From Pseudomonas sp. (GTDB lineage Bacteria > Pseudomonadota > Gammaproteobacteria > Pseudomonadales > Pseudomonadaceae), in NCBI RefSeq assembly GCF_028293835.1, contig NZ_JAQGNX010000131.1:1-44301 (forward strand): 44,301 nt of DNA, written 5' to 3'. The translations under genes were made by a program, and so were the position numbers. This document shows positions 33,370 through 40,877 of this stretch, piece after piece. How positions within the stretch are numbered: the first letter of the stretch is position 1; each line of letters opens with the position of its first letter. The notes under the pieces were generated by a model. That model was given only the letters and a program-made list of their open reading frames with translations, was not told where the DNA came from and did no database searches.

Positions 33370-33815
33370 GGCTGGCTGAGGCGGTACTCCTGCCAGAGCA
33401 GGGCCAGCGTGACACCGGGACGGCGCAGTTCGGCGTGAACCTTTGCCCAGTCGGGTGTCGGACGTTGATCACTGGGGACGGCGGGCGGTGGTGGGAAAAG
33501 ACGCCGTTGCAGTTCGGTATGGTCAGAGCAGAGGGCCAAATCAGCCCGCTGGCAGCAAAGCGATTGAGGCAGTCATCGACGCTGGCACGACTCACTTGCA
33601 AGCTGTCAGCGATCTGGCGAGCAGACAGGCCGACCTCGAATTTGAGACGTAATACTTCTCGAATCTTACGCATGGATAACCTTTCACGACAACTTCTTTG
33701 CTTCGATAAAAAAGGCCAATAGTAGTAAATCAATCCTGCGTCGCTGCCTGCTTTAAGGGTGGCCGGATGTGCGTGGAATGGGTGGCCGGATGGCCGTGGA
33801 ATCCCGGCGCCATCA
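33370..33815 (-). mobile_element. IS21-family insertion sequence remnant (5' end of istA plus one terminus)
   Basis: From ATG 33673 (minus) the frame reads MRKIREVLRLKFEVGLSARQ and then IADSLQVSRASV, the start of IS21 IstA. Near 33540 the frame shifts, and the other frame continues RRLFPPPPAVPSDQRPTPDW, then VHAELRRPGVTLALLWQEYR and LSQP, also IstA, up to about 33372, where it stops abruptly at the HxlR fragment. The rest of istA, all of istB and the other end are missing. The retained outer end carries two tandem 23-base repeats (33757-33802) and a TGATGG-type terminus near 33815. Confidence 0.82.
33757..33802. repeat. Tandem 23-bp terminal repeats of IS21-type end
   Basis: Two head-to-tail units beginning GGGTGGCCGGATG at 33757 and 33780 and both ending GTGGAAT differ at only two bases. 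Multiple repeated transposase-binding sites at the ends are a hallmark of IS21-family elements. Confidence 0.8.
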
Positions 33816-34841
33816 TACGGCCGGCCCGTCCCGAGCAGCGTCGTACTCACCACGGCATGCCGCGTGGTTACATCTGAGCCGGTGTAATAAAGCCTGTTGT
33901 GCGGCCACCACATTGGCCCACTCGCCGCGCCAAATCTCCAACGCCGGCTGCTGGACGGCACGGGCAAACGAAAATGCCAGTGCCCAAGGCAGCCGCGACT
34001 TGAATCTCATATTCATGGCATTTAATCGGGCTGAAGCCAACTCCCCCGATTGCCCCCCCGACAAGAAGGTAATGCCTGGCACCGCGGCGGGTACGGTTCG
34101 CAGGAGGCAACTCACGGTCGCGTCGGCTACTGCGGCCACCGTTGCCTGGGTGGCGCAAGCCAAGCCGGAAAGCACCATATTAGGCTTCAAAAGCATCCCC
34201 TCAACCAGCACCCGTTGAGCGTGCAGCTGTTTGAAGACGATCCGCAGAACGTCCTCCGTTACTTCGGCGCACTGTTGTAAGGTATGTTCACCGTCCATAA
34301 GCACTTCCGGCTCGACGATCGGAACCATCCCCGCCTCCTGGCACAACGCGGCATAACGGGCCAGCGCCTGAGCGTTGGCCTCGATGCAACCAGTGCTGGG
34401 AATGTCACCTCCTATGGTGATCACCGCGCGCCACTTGGCAAACCGGGCGCCCATTTGAAAGTACTCTTTTAGCCGATCACGCAACCCGTCCAGACCCTCG
34501 GTAATTTTTTCCCCAGGACAACCCGCCAAGTCGGTTGTACCGATGTCCACTTTGATGCCAGGGATAATGCCCGCGCCGCTCAGGGCGTCGCAAAATGAGA
34601 CGCCATCTTTTGTTCGCTGACGGATTGTTTCATCGTAGAGAATTGCACCATTGAGGTATTTACCGAGACCCGGCGTGGTCACAATTAGCTCCCGATAGGC
34701 GCGCCGAGTCTCCTCGGTCTGAGGAATACCCAACTGGGCAAAGCGCCGGTTACACGTGGGGTTGCTTTCGTCCATGGCCAGCAACCCTTTGTCGTCCGAG
34801 ACCAGTCTCCTTGCGGTGTCTATTAGCGCTTGCGCATTCAT
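33813..34841 (-). CDS. Class I fructose-bisphosphate aldolase
   Basis: A 342-residue class I aldolase. Landmarks: GLLAMDESNPTCNRRF (near 19), GIIPGIKVDIGT (near 95), FAKWRAVITIGGDIPS (near 137), EPEVLMDGEH (near 180), the Schiff-base lysine in MLLKPNMVLSG (near 218) and FLSGGQSGELASARLNAMN (near 262). It cleaves fructose-1,6-bisphosphate. The ATG at 34841 has AAGGGG about 8 bases upstream (a TTG at 34847 is less likely). The stop TGA (33815-33813) coincides with the terminus of the IS21 remnant, so the last residues (about GEYDAARDGPAV) may be altered. Most pseudomonads rely on a class II enzyme, so this is an extra copy. Confidence 0.9.
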   Translation of the reverse strand: MNAQALIDTARRLVSDDKGLLAMDESNPTCNRRFAQLGIPQTEETRRAYRELIVTTPGLGKYLNGAILYDETIRQRTKDGVSFCDALSGAGIIPGIKVDIGTTDLAGCPGEKITEGLDGLRDRLKEYFQMGARFAKWRAVITIGGDIPSTGCIEANAQALARYAALCQEAGMVPIVEPEVLMDGEHTLQQCAEVTEDVLRIVFKQLHAQRVLVEGMLLKPNMVLSGLACATQATVAAVADATVSCLLRTVPAAVPGITFLSGGQSGELASARLNAMNMRFKSRLPWALAFSFARAVQQPALEIWRGEWANVVAAQQALLHRLRCNHAACRGEYDAARDGPAV

Positions 34842-35145
34842 ACTCAACCCCTTGTTAACAGTGGAATCAGGCGTTCCAGTGTTGCCCTTGGTTCATCGTC
34901 CAACGCCCAGCCTTACGGGTCATGATTGCCCTTGTCGGTGGATTCTTATTCGCTTGTCAGTGTAGTCAGAATGCACAAAAAGCCAACGTGTGATCAGTTA
35001 GCACCATCAATTTATCCCCGTTTTGCCCCGCTTCACCAGAAAGCCGCCGGGGAAAAAATCTTCTTCAGTTGTCATCAAAATATAGATAGCATCCTAATTA
35101 CAAGCTCAACTATCATAAGCTAACTTTTTAGTTAAGAGCTTCATC
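34842..35145. other. Divergent promoter region between aldolase and marR genes
   Basis: About 300 bases without a gene. The marR-proximal 80 bases are AT-rich, with TTGTCA near 35076 as a possible -35 box and several weak -10 candidates; a small inverted repeat lies at 35121-35134. Nothing else recognisable is seen. Confidence 0.4.
35121..35134. promoter_or_regulatory. Possible MarR operator
   Basis: TAACT and AGTTA (35121-35125, 35130-35134) form an inverted repeat with a TTTT centre, 12 bases before the marR start codon. MarR regulators typically bind such short AT-rich palindromes over their own promoters. Confidence 0.4.
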
Positions 35146-35610
35146 ATGACTGACACTCTGACACTCGGTTTCGCCCTGCATGACAGCGCTAGACTGATGC
35201 GTAAGCGCTTCGAGCAACGTGCTCGGCACGTCGGACTTACGCGTTCGCAATGGCAAGTGCTGGCCATGCTCACAACCCATGAAGGCATTCATCAAAAAGG
35301 CCTTGCGGACTTGTTGGAGCTGAAATCGATCACCTTAGTGCGCTTGCTGGACAAGATGGCTGAGCGCGGTTTGATCGAAAGACGTAGCCACCCCACGGAT
35401 CGGCGCCTTTCCTTGCTGTATTTGACCGAGCAGGCCCATCCGCTGCTGGAGCTTATGCGCGGCATGGGTCAAACAACGCGCCAAGAAGCAACGGCTGGAT
35501 TTTCCGAGGATGAGACTCAGCTTTTGCTACAAATGATGACGCGCGTGAGGGCGAATCTGATTGAAGCCTGCAGTCTTCCCATCGACGAGGAGACCCTTCG
35601 TCATGATTGA
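35146..35610 (+). CDS. MarR-family transcriptional regulator
   Basis: A 154-residue winged-helix regulator: LTRSQWQVLAMLTTHEG (near 31), recognition helix QKGLADLLELKSITLVRLLD (near 51), and wing residues IERRSHPTDRRLSLLYLTE (near 77) with the conserved DRR. It overlaps the efflux adaptor gene by 8 bases and so probably represses the pump operon, with release on binding a phenolic or similar ligand. This is the standard MarR-EmrAB layout. Confidence 0.93.
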   Translation: MTDTLTLGFALHDSARLMRKRFEQRARHVGLTRSQWQVLAMLTTHEGIHQKGLADLLELKSITLVRLLDKMAERGLIERRSHPTDRRLSLLYLTEQAHPLLELMRGMGQTTRQEATAGFSEDETQLLLQMMTRVRANLIEACSLPIDEETLRHD

Positions 35611-36805
35611 TCAGCGTCTGAAGTCACCCCAAGAACATCCTGAGACACCTGAGGTCGCACGCTCGGAAGGCCCTTCTCCAACCGAGTCGCGCCAACCCGC
35701 TGATCAAAAAATGGAAGCACGAATCAGCACTGCCCCTGCCCGCTCACAACGGCAGCACATACGGATTGCACTGTTTGCAATGCTGCCGATAGCACTGTTG
35801 GTGGGCGGCTACCTGTATGTCACGGGAGGACAGATCATTTCCACCGGTAACGCCTACATCCAGGCCGATCACGTAGGCGTGTCTACGGACGTCTCGGGCC
35901 TCGTGGCGTCGGTCGAGGTCAAGGACAATCAGCGAGTCAGCCAAGGTCAGGTGCTGTTCACCCTAAAACCAGAACCCTTTCAGATAGCGCTAGCCAGTGC
36001 CAAGGCGCAGCTGGGTAATGTGCGCAACCAGATCCTCAATCTAAAAGCCAGCTACAACCAGGCACTGGCCGAAATCGATCAGGCGCAAGTCGACCTGCCG
36101 TATTACCAGACCAGTTTCCAGCGCCAGCAAACCCTGATCAGCGTCTCTGCGGTGTCCAAAACCACGTACGACGACGCCAAACATGCACTGGACAGTACCC
36201 GGCAAAAGATAGCCGTAGCCAAGGCCACGGCGCAGATGGTGCTGGCTCAATTGGGCGGCCATGTCGAGACAGCTGTCGAACAACAACCGACCTACCTTCA
36301 GGCTCAAGCAGCCGTCGATGAAGCCCAGCGCAACCTGACTAACTCAGTGGTCCGGGCCTCCTTCGAAGGCATCGTGACCAATGTTGATTCGCTTCAAGTG
36401 GGCTCCTACCTACAACCACCTCAATCCGGCATCAGCCTGGTCTCTGCCGATCACCTGTGGATCGCAGCCTCGCCCAAGGAAACTGAACTGACCCACATGA
36501 AGCCCGGCCAGCCAGTCGATATCAGCGTCGACAGTTACCCAGGTGTGCAATGGCACGGCACGGTCGAAAGCATCAGCCCTGCGTCCGGTTCCAGCTTCTC
36601 GTTGCTGCCCGCGCAAAACACTACCGGCAATTGGGTCAAGGTGGTGCAACGCATACCCGTGCGTATCAGCATCGATGATGCGGGCAATAAACCGCCATTG
36701 CGCACGGGTATGAGTGCCGAAGCGCAGATCAATACCGGGCAGGCGCGAGGCCTCCCGGAAATGTTCACAGGGTTGTTTGCCAGCAAGGGCGCAGCCCATG
36801 AGTGA
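35603..36805 (+). CDS. EmrA/HlyD-family efflux membrane-fusion protein
   Basis: A 400-residue periplasmic adaptor. After a polar N-terminal tail of about 60 residues comes a single membrane span (IRIALFAMLPIALLVGGYLY, about 55-74), then the lipoyl half-motif NAYIQADHVGVSTDVSGLVA, alpha-helical hairpin segments (about 130-240), and the beta-barrel part ending with IPVRISIDDAGNKPPLRTGM. It bridges the MFS pump to an outer-membrane TolC-like channel, which is not encoded here. The start overlaps marR by 8 bases and the stop overlaps the pump gene by 8 bases. Confidence 0.94.
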   Translation: MIDQRLKSPQEHPETPEVARSEGPSPTESRQPADQKMEARISTAPARSQRQHIRIALFAMLPIALLVGGYLYVTGGQIISTGNAYIQADHVGVSTDVSGLVASVEVKDNQRVSQGQVLFTLKPEPFQIALASAKAQLGNVRNQILNLKASYNQALAEIDQAQVDLPYYQTSFQRQQTLISVSAVSKTTYDDAKHALDSTRQKIAVAKATAQMVLAQLGGHVETAVEQQPTYLQAQAAVDEAQRNLTNSVVRASFEGIVTNVDSLQVGSYLQPPQSGISLVSADHLWIAASPKETELTHMKPGQPVDISVDSYPGVQWHGTVESISPASGSSFSLLPAQNTTGNWVKVVQRIPVRISIDDAGNKPPLRTGMSAEAQINTGQARGLPEMFTGLFASKGAAHE

Positions 36806-38336
36806 TCCGGCAGCGACTGAACCTGTGGCCCATCGCGCGATGATCACCGCCTGCGTGGTGCTGGCGGTGATCATGCAGGCGCTGGATACCACGATTGCCA
36901 ACGTCGCCCTGCCCTACATGCAAGGCAGTATCTCGGCCAGTACTGACCAGATCAACTGGGTGTTGACTTCCTACATCGTCGCCGCGGCGATCATGACGCC
37001 GCCATCTGCCTTTCTGGCAAGACGATTTGGCCGCAAACGAGTGCTGCTGTGGTCGATTGTCGGCTTCGTCGTCTCGTCGATTCTTTGTGGCCTGGCGCAG
37101 TCGTTGGAACAAATCATCCTGTTCCGCCTGCTGCAAGGTCTTGCGGGGGCCGCGCTAGTGCCCCTGTCCCAGGGCATCCTGCTCGATATCTATAGTCTCA
37201 AGGAGCGCGGCTCAGCCATGGCGCTGTTTGGTGTCTCCGTCATGGTCGGCCCGGTGTTGGGCCCCATGCTGGGCGGCTGGTTGACCGAAAGTTACAGCTG
37301 GCGGTGGGTGTTCTTCATCAATCTGCCCATTGGTTTGTTGGCGCTGGGGGGGATTTTCTACTACGTCCGCGAAACGCCCACCGACACATCGTCACGCCTG
37401 GACTGGCTGGGCTTTGGTTCACTGAGTGTGGCGATCATGGCGATTCAACTATTTTTGGATCGCGGCGAGCAACTGGGTTGGTTTTCCTCCGGTGAAATCC
37501 TGATTGAAGCCGTGATCGCCGTTGCGGCTGTGTACGTATTTTTAGTGCATAGCTTCACTACCGATAAGCCCTTCATCAGCCCCCAGCTGTTCAAGGACCG
37601 TAACTTTTCTATCAGCATCGTCTTCATTTTTATCATCGGGATTACCTACCTCGCCTCCTTAGCGCTGATGACTCCCTACCTGCAAACCCTGATGGGCTAT
37701 CCGGTGCTAACGGCGGGTATGGTCATGGGGCCGCGTGGCCTGGGTACCATGCTGACCATGTTTCTCGCCGGCAGACTATTGGGCAAGGTCGATACACGCC
37801 TGTTGCTGCTGGTAGGGCTTGGGCTCTCGGCATTATCCATGGGCTTGATGACCGGATGGACGCCCGACGTGTCGATGCAAACAATCATCTATGTCGGGTT
37901 CATTCAAGGCACCAGCCTTGGGATGCTGTTTGTGCCATTGACAACAGTGGCCTTCGCGACGTTGCCAGCCTCGTTGCGGGCGGAAGGCACTGGTCTGTAC
38001 AGCCTGTCGCGAAATGTCGGTTCCAGTGTAGGAATTTCCATCGTTACCGTTCTGCTCACCCAAAACATTCAGGTCAATCATGCGGAAATAGGCGCCTACG
38101 TCACTCCGTTTAATCGAGCCTTCGATGCCTGGGCGATCAAGCGTTACCTAGACCCAACGATCGCGAGCGGCCGCGCAGCATTAGAGGCAATGATAACGGT
38201 GCAGGCTAACTGGGTTGCTTATATAGATGATTTCAAGCTTCTGATGGTGCTGTCTCTGGCTGTCATACCGCTGTTGTTGATTATCAAAAGCCCCAGGCTT
38301 GAAGGGAATCATGAACCGGTAGAGGTTATTGAGTAA
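36798..38336 (+). CDS. EmrB-type DHA2 family MFS multidrug exporter
   Basis: A 512-residue transporter with 14 predicted spans. Family motifs: LDTTIANVALPYMQG (span 1, about residue 29), FLARRFGRKRVLLWS (motif A, loop 2-3), LLQGLAGAALVPLSQGILLD and GPVLGPMLGGWLTESYSWRW (motif C, about 150-175). It is a proton-coupled drug exporter working with the EmrA-like protein. Start ATG 36798 overlaps the adaptor stop by 8 bases. The C-terminal cytoplasmic tail is short. Confidence 0.95.
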   Translation: MSDPAATEPVAHRAMITACVVLAVIMQALDTTIANVALPYMQGSISASTDQINWVLTSYIVAAAIMTPPSAFLARRFGRKRVLLWSIVGFVVSSILCGLAQSLEQIILFRLLQGLAGAALVPLSQGILLDIYSLKERGSAMALFGVSVMVGPVLGPMLGGWLTESYSWRWVFFINLPIGLLALGGIFYYVRETPTDTSSRLDWLGFGSLSVAIMAIQLFLDRGEQLGWFSSGEILIEAVIAVAAVYVFLVHSFTTDKPFISPQLFKDRNFSISIVFIFIIGITYLASLALMTPYLQTLMGYPVLTAGMVMGPRGLGTMLTMFLAGRLLGKVDTRLLLLVGLGLSALSMGLMTGWTPDVSMQTIIYVGFIQGTSLGMLFVPLTTVAFATLPASLRAEGTGLYSLSRNVGSSVGISIVTVLLTQNIQVNHAEIGAYVTPFNRAFDAWAIKRYLDPTIASGRAALEAMITVQANWVAYIDDFKLLMVLSLAVIPLLLIIKSPRLEGNHEPVEVIE

Positions 38337-38373
38337 TCGGCGCCCACACCATGTCTCGATCGCGCAGCAATAC

Positions 38374-38403
38374 GGTGGCGGTGGCGGTGGCGGTGGCGGT
38401 GGC
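38374..38403. repeat. Hexanucleotide microsatellite (GGTGGC)5
   Basis: Five perfect, uninterrupted copies of GGTGGC lie between the pump stop and the permease remnant. Such an array can gain or lose units by slippage. It is in no recognised gene. Confidence 0.9.
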
Positions 38404-38482
38404 CATCGCAACGCTGCAGGCTTCCGCGCTCACTTCGGGCATCCCTTGGCCGTATAAATTGCATCACCCTTGTGACCGGATA

Positions 38483-38701
38483 TCAGGCGGCCGCTGATCC
38501 GGAGGTTTTGAGTATCATTTCGGGTTCGCGTCTGAGGTATCGCAAGCAACAGGCAAAAGCAGCTTGTTGACGACGATGCGCCTCATGCCAACCAGCTTTG
38601 CCGACTTGATTGAGTCCGATTGACATCATTTCCTCCGTAGTTGCATTGAGCTCGCAGAGCAGACCTTGCCCGTCTTCGGGGTGGATTTCGTTGATTGACA
38701 T
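38483..38701 (-). CDS. Possible small unknown gene
   Basis: A 72-codon frame starting MSINEIHPEDGQGLLCELNA with GAGAGG about 4-5 bases before the ATG. It is in frame with the permease remnant upstream, so it could equally be the read-through tail of that pseudogene. No family is recognised; two neighbouring cysteines (FACCLRYLRRE) and a helical composition are the only visible features. Confidence 0.35.
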   Translation of the reverse strand: MSINEIHPEDGQGLLCELNATTEEMMSIGLNQVGKAGWHEAHRRQQAAFACCLRYLRREPEMILKTSGSAAA

Positions 38702-39088
38702 TCTACCTCTCGCAGTTATGGGACTTATAGAAGACCCCCGATCTCCCCATGATTCGTAATAAATGACGAAGGACGCGCTGGCGGTATAAAGGGTTCCAGC
38801 AATGCCGAACGCGGTGAACGAGGCGTAGGTCGCCGAGTTAACGTCCTGGGCAATTTTCAGAAGATCGGGAACCGTTGCGGGGAACGCCACCGAAGTGGAG
38901 TGCAGCATCAAAATCAGTTCATTACTAAAAAACGGTAACGCTCGACAAAAAGCCAGGCGCTGCGTTGCGTCGAGCGATCCGTAATCGATGCGCTTCACCG
39001 CTACCGGCGCGGGTCGCTCGGCGCCGAATACCTTGAACGCAACCCACAAGCCCTGTACGTACTCGTCGACATAGCCAAATCTAAGCAC
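38702..39088 (-). pseudogene. Remnant of a HisM-type amino-acid ABC permease
   Basis: The part 38752-38941 translates to ALPFFSNELILMLHSTSVAF, then PATVPDLLKIAQDVNSATYA and FTAFGIAGTLYTA, which is the last third of a HisM/OccM-type polar amino-acid permease. The preceding EAA loop and N-terminal spans are absent, replaced by about 50 unrelated residues. After ASFVIYY the normal C-terminal end is lost too. It overlaps the type I secretion ATPase stop by 8 bases through a GTG at 39088, which may be accidental. It is probably non-functional. Confidence 0.65.
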
Positions 39089-40877
39089 GGGAAGGTGTGA
39101 GCAACTGCTCAGGCGGACCGTAAGCCACTACCTTTCCCCGGTCTAAAACAACGATCTTATCCATCTTGTTGAGTATCGTTGTACTGTGTGTGGCGATGAC
39201 CACCGTCCGGCCACGAGTGAGCTGATCAACCGCCTGGGTCAAGCGGGCCTCGGTTTCGGCATCCACACCTGAGGTGGGTTCGTCGAGAAGAAAAATCTGC
39301 GCATCTGAAGCAAGCGCGCGTGTCAGCGCTACGATCTGCCGCTGACCGCCTGACAAGGGTTGCCCCGCACGGGATGACAGTACCTGGTCGCGTCGCATTT
39401 CGCCGTCGCGCAGCATGGCGGCAAGCCCTGTCTGCAATAGGGCCTGTTCGGCACGATCACCTTGAAAAGATGCCAAATCGTCTTGCAGTGTCGGGCCCAT
39501 GATAATTGGATCCTGTGGTTTATAGGCCATCCACTGCGAACGCTCATCCGGTGCAAAGGCTTGTATGCGCATACCGCTTACCAGCACCTGCCCGTCACTA
39601 GCTTCCTGTATGCCGGCCAGGCAGCGCAGAAGCGTGGACTTGCCAGAGCCTGGTCGTCCAATGACCGCCACGCGTTCGCCCTTCGCAATCTGCAGGTTCA
39701 CGTCCAGCAAAGAGGTACCGCCCCCTTGGCTGCGACACGTCAGGTGCAGTACCGAAATATCTCCGGCGCACACATGCGAAGGCACATCCGACGATAATGA
39801 TTCAGCTTGTGGCGTGGCGGCAGCATCCAGTTCGCGCTGCGTGCGGTTAAGGTCTTTCCAGCCGAGTGCCAGCGATACGACGGAAGACACCTGCATCATG
39901 GTCCTCAGTTGGATGAGTGAGCATGCGATGAGCGAGCCGACACTCATTGCGCCCGCTTCGATACGGAAGACGCCGGTCGCCAGTAAGGTAACCGAAGCCA
40001 AACCCACGCACATCCCGCCCCAGGCTTGGGAGGCGGTCTGCCAAAAACGCTGGTGACTGCGCAACACCGCGCCGTGCTGTACTTCCTTTTCCCACCGGTC
40101 GGCGAAGACGTGGCGCAGGGGCGAGGTTTGCAAAAAGGCTAGAGCGCCCACCATTTCCGATAACAACGTGGCCTTGCTGGCCGAAGCCAGCTGCCCTTGA
40201 GCCGCATAATCACGTTGTGGTCGGCTGGTAAACCATTGCCCCAACACGATAGGAAGCGCGAAGAGAACGGGGATGACAACCAACGGCCCTCCGATAAAGC
40301 CTTCTGCCAATAAAAACATCACCAGAAACGGTAGATCCGCTGCGACGACTGCATATTGGGCTAGCAACGCATCCCGAGCGCCAGCTAAATCCCGGTAACG
40401 TGACATCAGCACGCCAGGCGCGGCCACCTGTTGCGCATTCGCTTGGAGCACTCTATCTACCAAACGTCCGTCCATACGCAACTCTGCGACTGCACCGAGC
40501 CGTTCAGCCGAGTAGCTACGGATCATGCGCAACACAAACTCGAGCAGGAGTACCAGCACCATACCGCCGCCAAGCGTCCACAGCGTCTCATCGTTGCCGT
40601 TGCCGTTGCCCACAACCTTGTCGTAGACCAGCATCGAGAACACAGGCATCAATAACCCACAGGCGTTGACTAACAAACTGGCCAGGCCGATTTCAACTGC
40701 AAACGGTGCGATTGCCTGCAGCAGGCGCAGATGCCGGGACGTCTGCACCTGCGGCACGACAGCCGAGCCCTGGCTGCTTACAACCTTATCAGCGCGTATC
40801 GTCGTATCCGTGGGCATGCTCATAGGGTCTTCTACTGACCCTTCGGCTTTCACAACCAAATCAAACGGTGCTGACAT
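39081..40877 (-). CDS. Type I secretion ABC transporter (LapB/HlyB-type ATPase-permease)
   Basis: A 598-residue fused membrane/ATPase protein. Starting at ATG 40877 it reads MSAPFDLVVKAEGS; membrane domain about 65-340 (e.g. LASLLVNACGLLMPVFSMLV then YDKVVGNGNGNDETLW), then the ATPase with Walker A GRPGSGKSTLL (near 409), signature LSGGQRQIVAL (near 508), Walker B IFLLDEPTSGVD (near 530) and H-loop IATHST. It has no C39 peptidase. It overlaps the RTX gene end by 17 bases, so it very likely exports that protein. The matching membrane-fusion protein and outer-membrane channel genes are not next to it. Confidence 0.92.
   Translation of the reverse strand: MSAPFDLVVKAEGSVEDPMSMPTDTTIRADKVVSSQGSAVVPQVQTSRHLRLLQAIAPFAVEIGLASLLVNACGLLMPVFSMLVYDKVVGNGNGNDETLWTLGGGMVLVLLLEFVLRMIRSYSAERLGAVAELRMDGRLVDRVLQANAQQVAAPGVLMSRYRDLAGARDALLAQYAVVAADLPFLVMFLLAEGFIGGPLVVIPVLFALPIVLGQWFTSRPQRDYAAQGQLASASKATLLSEMVGALAFLQTSPLRHVFADRWEKEVQHGAVLRSHQRFWQTASQAWGGMCVGLASVTLLATGVFRIEAGAMSVGSLIACSLIQLRTMMQVSSVVSLALGWKDLNRTQRELDAAATPQAESLSSDVPSHVCAGDISVLHLTCRSQGGGTSLLDVNLQIAKGERVAVIGRPGSGKSTLLRCLAGIQEASDGQVLVSGMRIQAFAPDERSQWMAYKPQDPIIMGPTLQDDLASFQGDRAEQALLQTGLAAMLRDGEMRRDQVLSSRAGQPLSGGQRQIVALTRALASDAQIFLLDEPTSGVDAETEARLTQAVDQLTRGRTVVIATHSTTILNKMDKIVVLDRGKVVAYGPPEQLLTPSRA

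Noticed and set aside
32852..33967. A single 371-codon minus-strand frame across the IS21/HxlR scar
   Set aside because: It joins istA, HxlR and antisense of the LysR gene by chance; similarity switches frame at the istA frameshift, so it is not one gene.
38181..38411. A 76-codon minus-strand frame with a polyproline run
   Set aside because: The proline run is just the translation of the GGTGGC microsatellite, and the frame overlaps the end of the pump gene.
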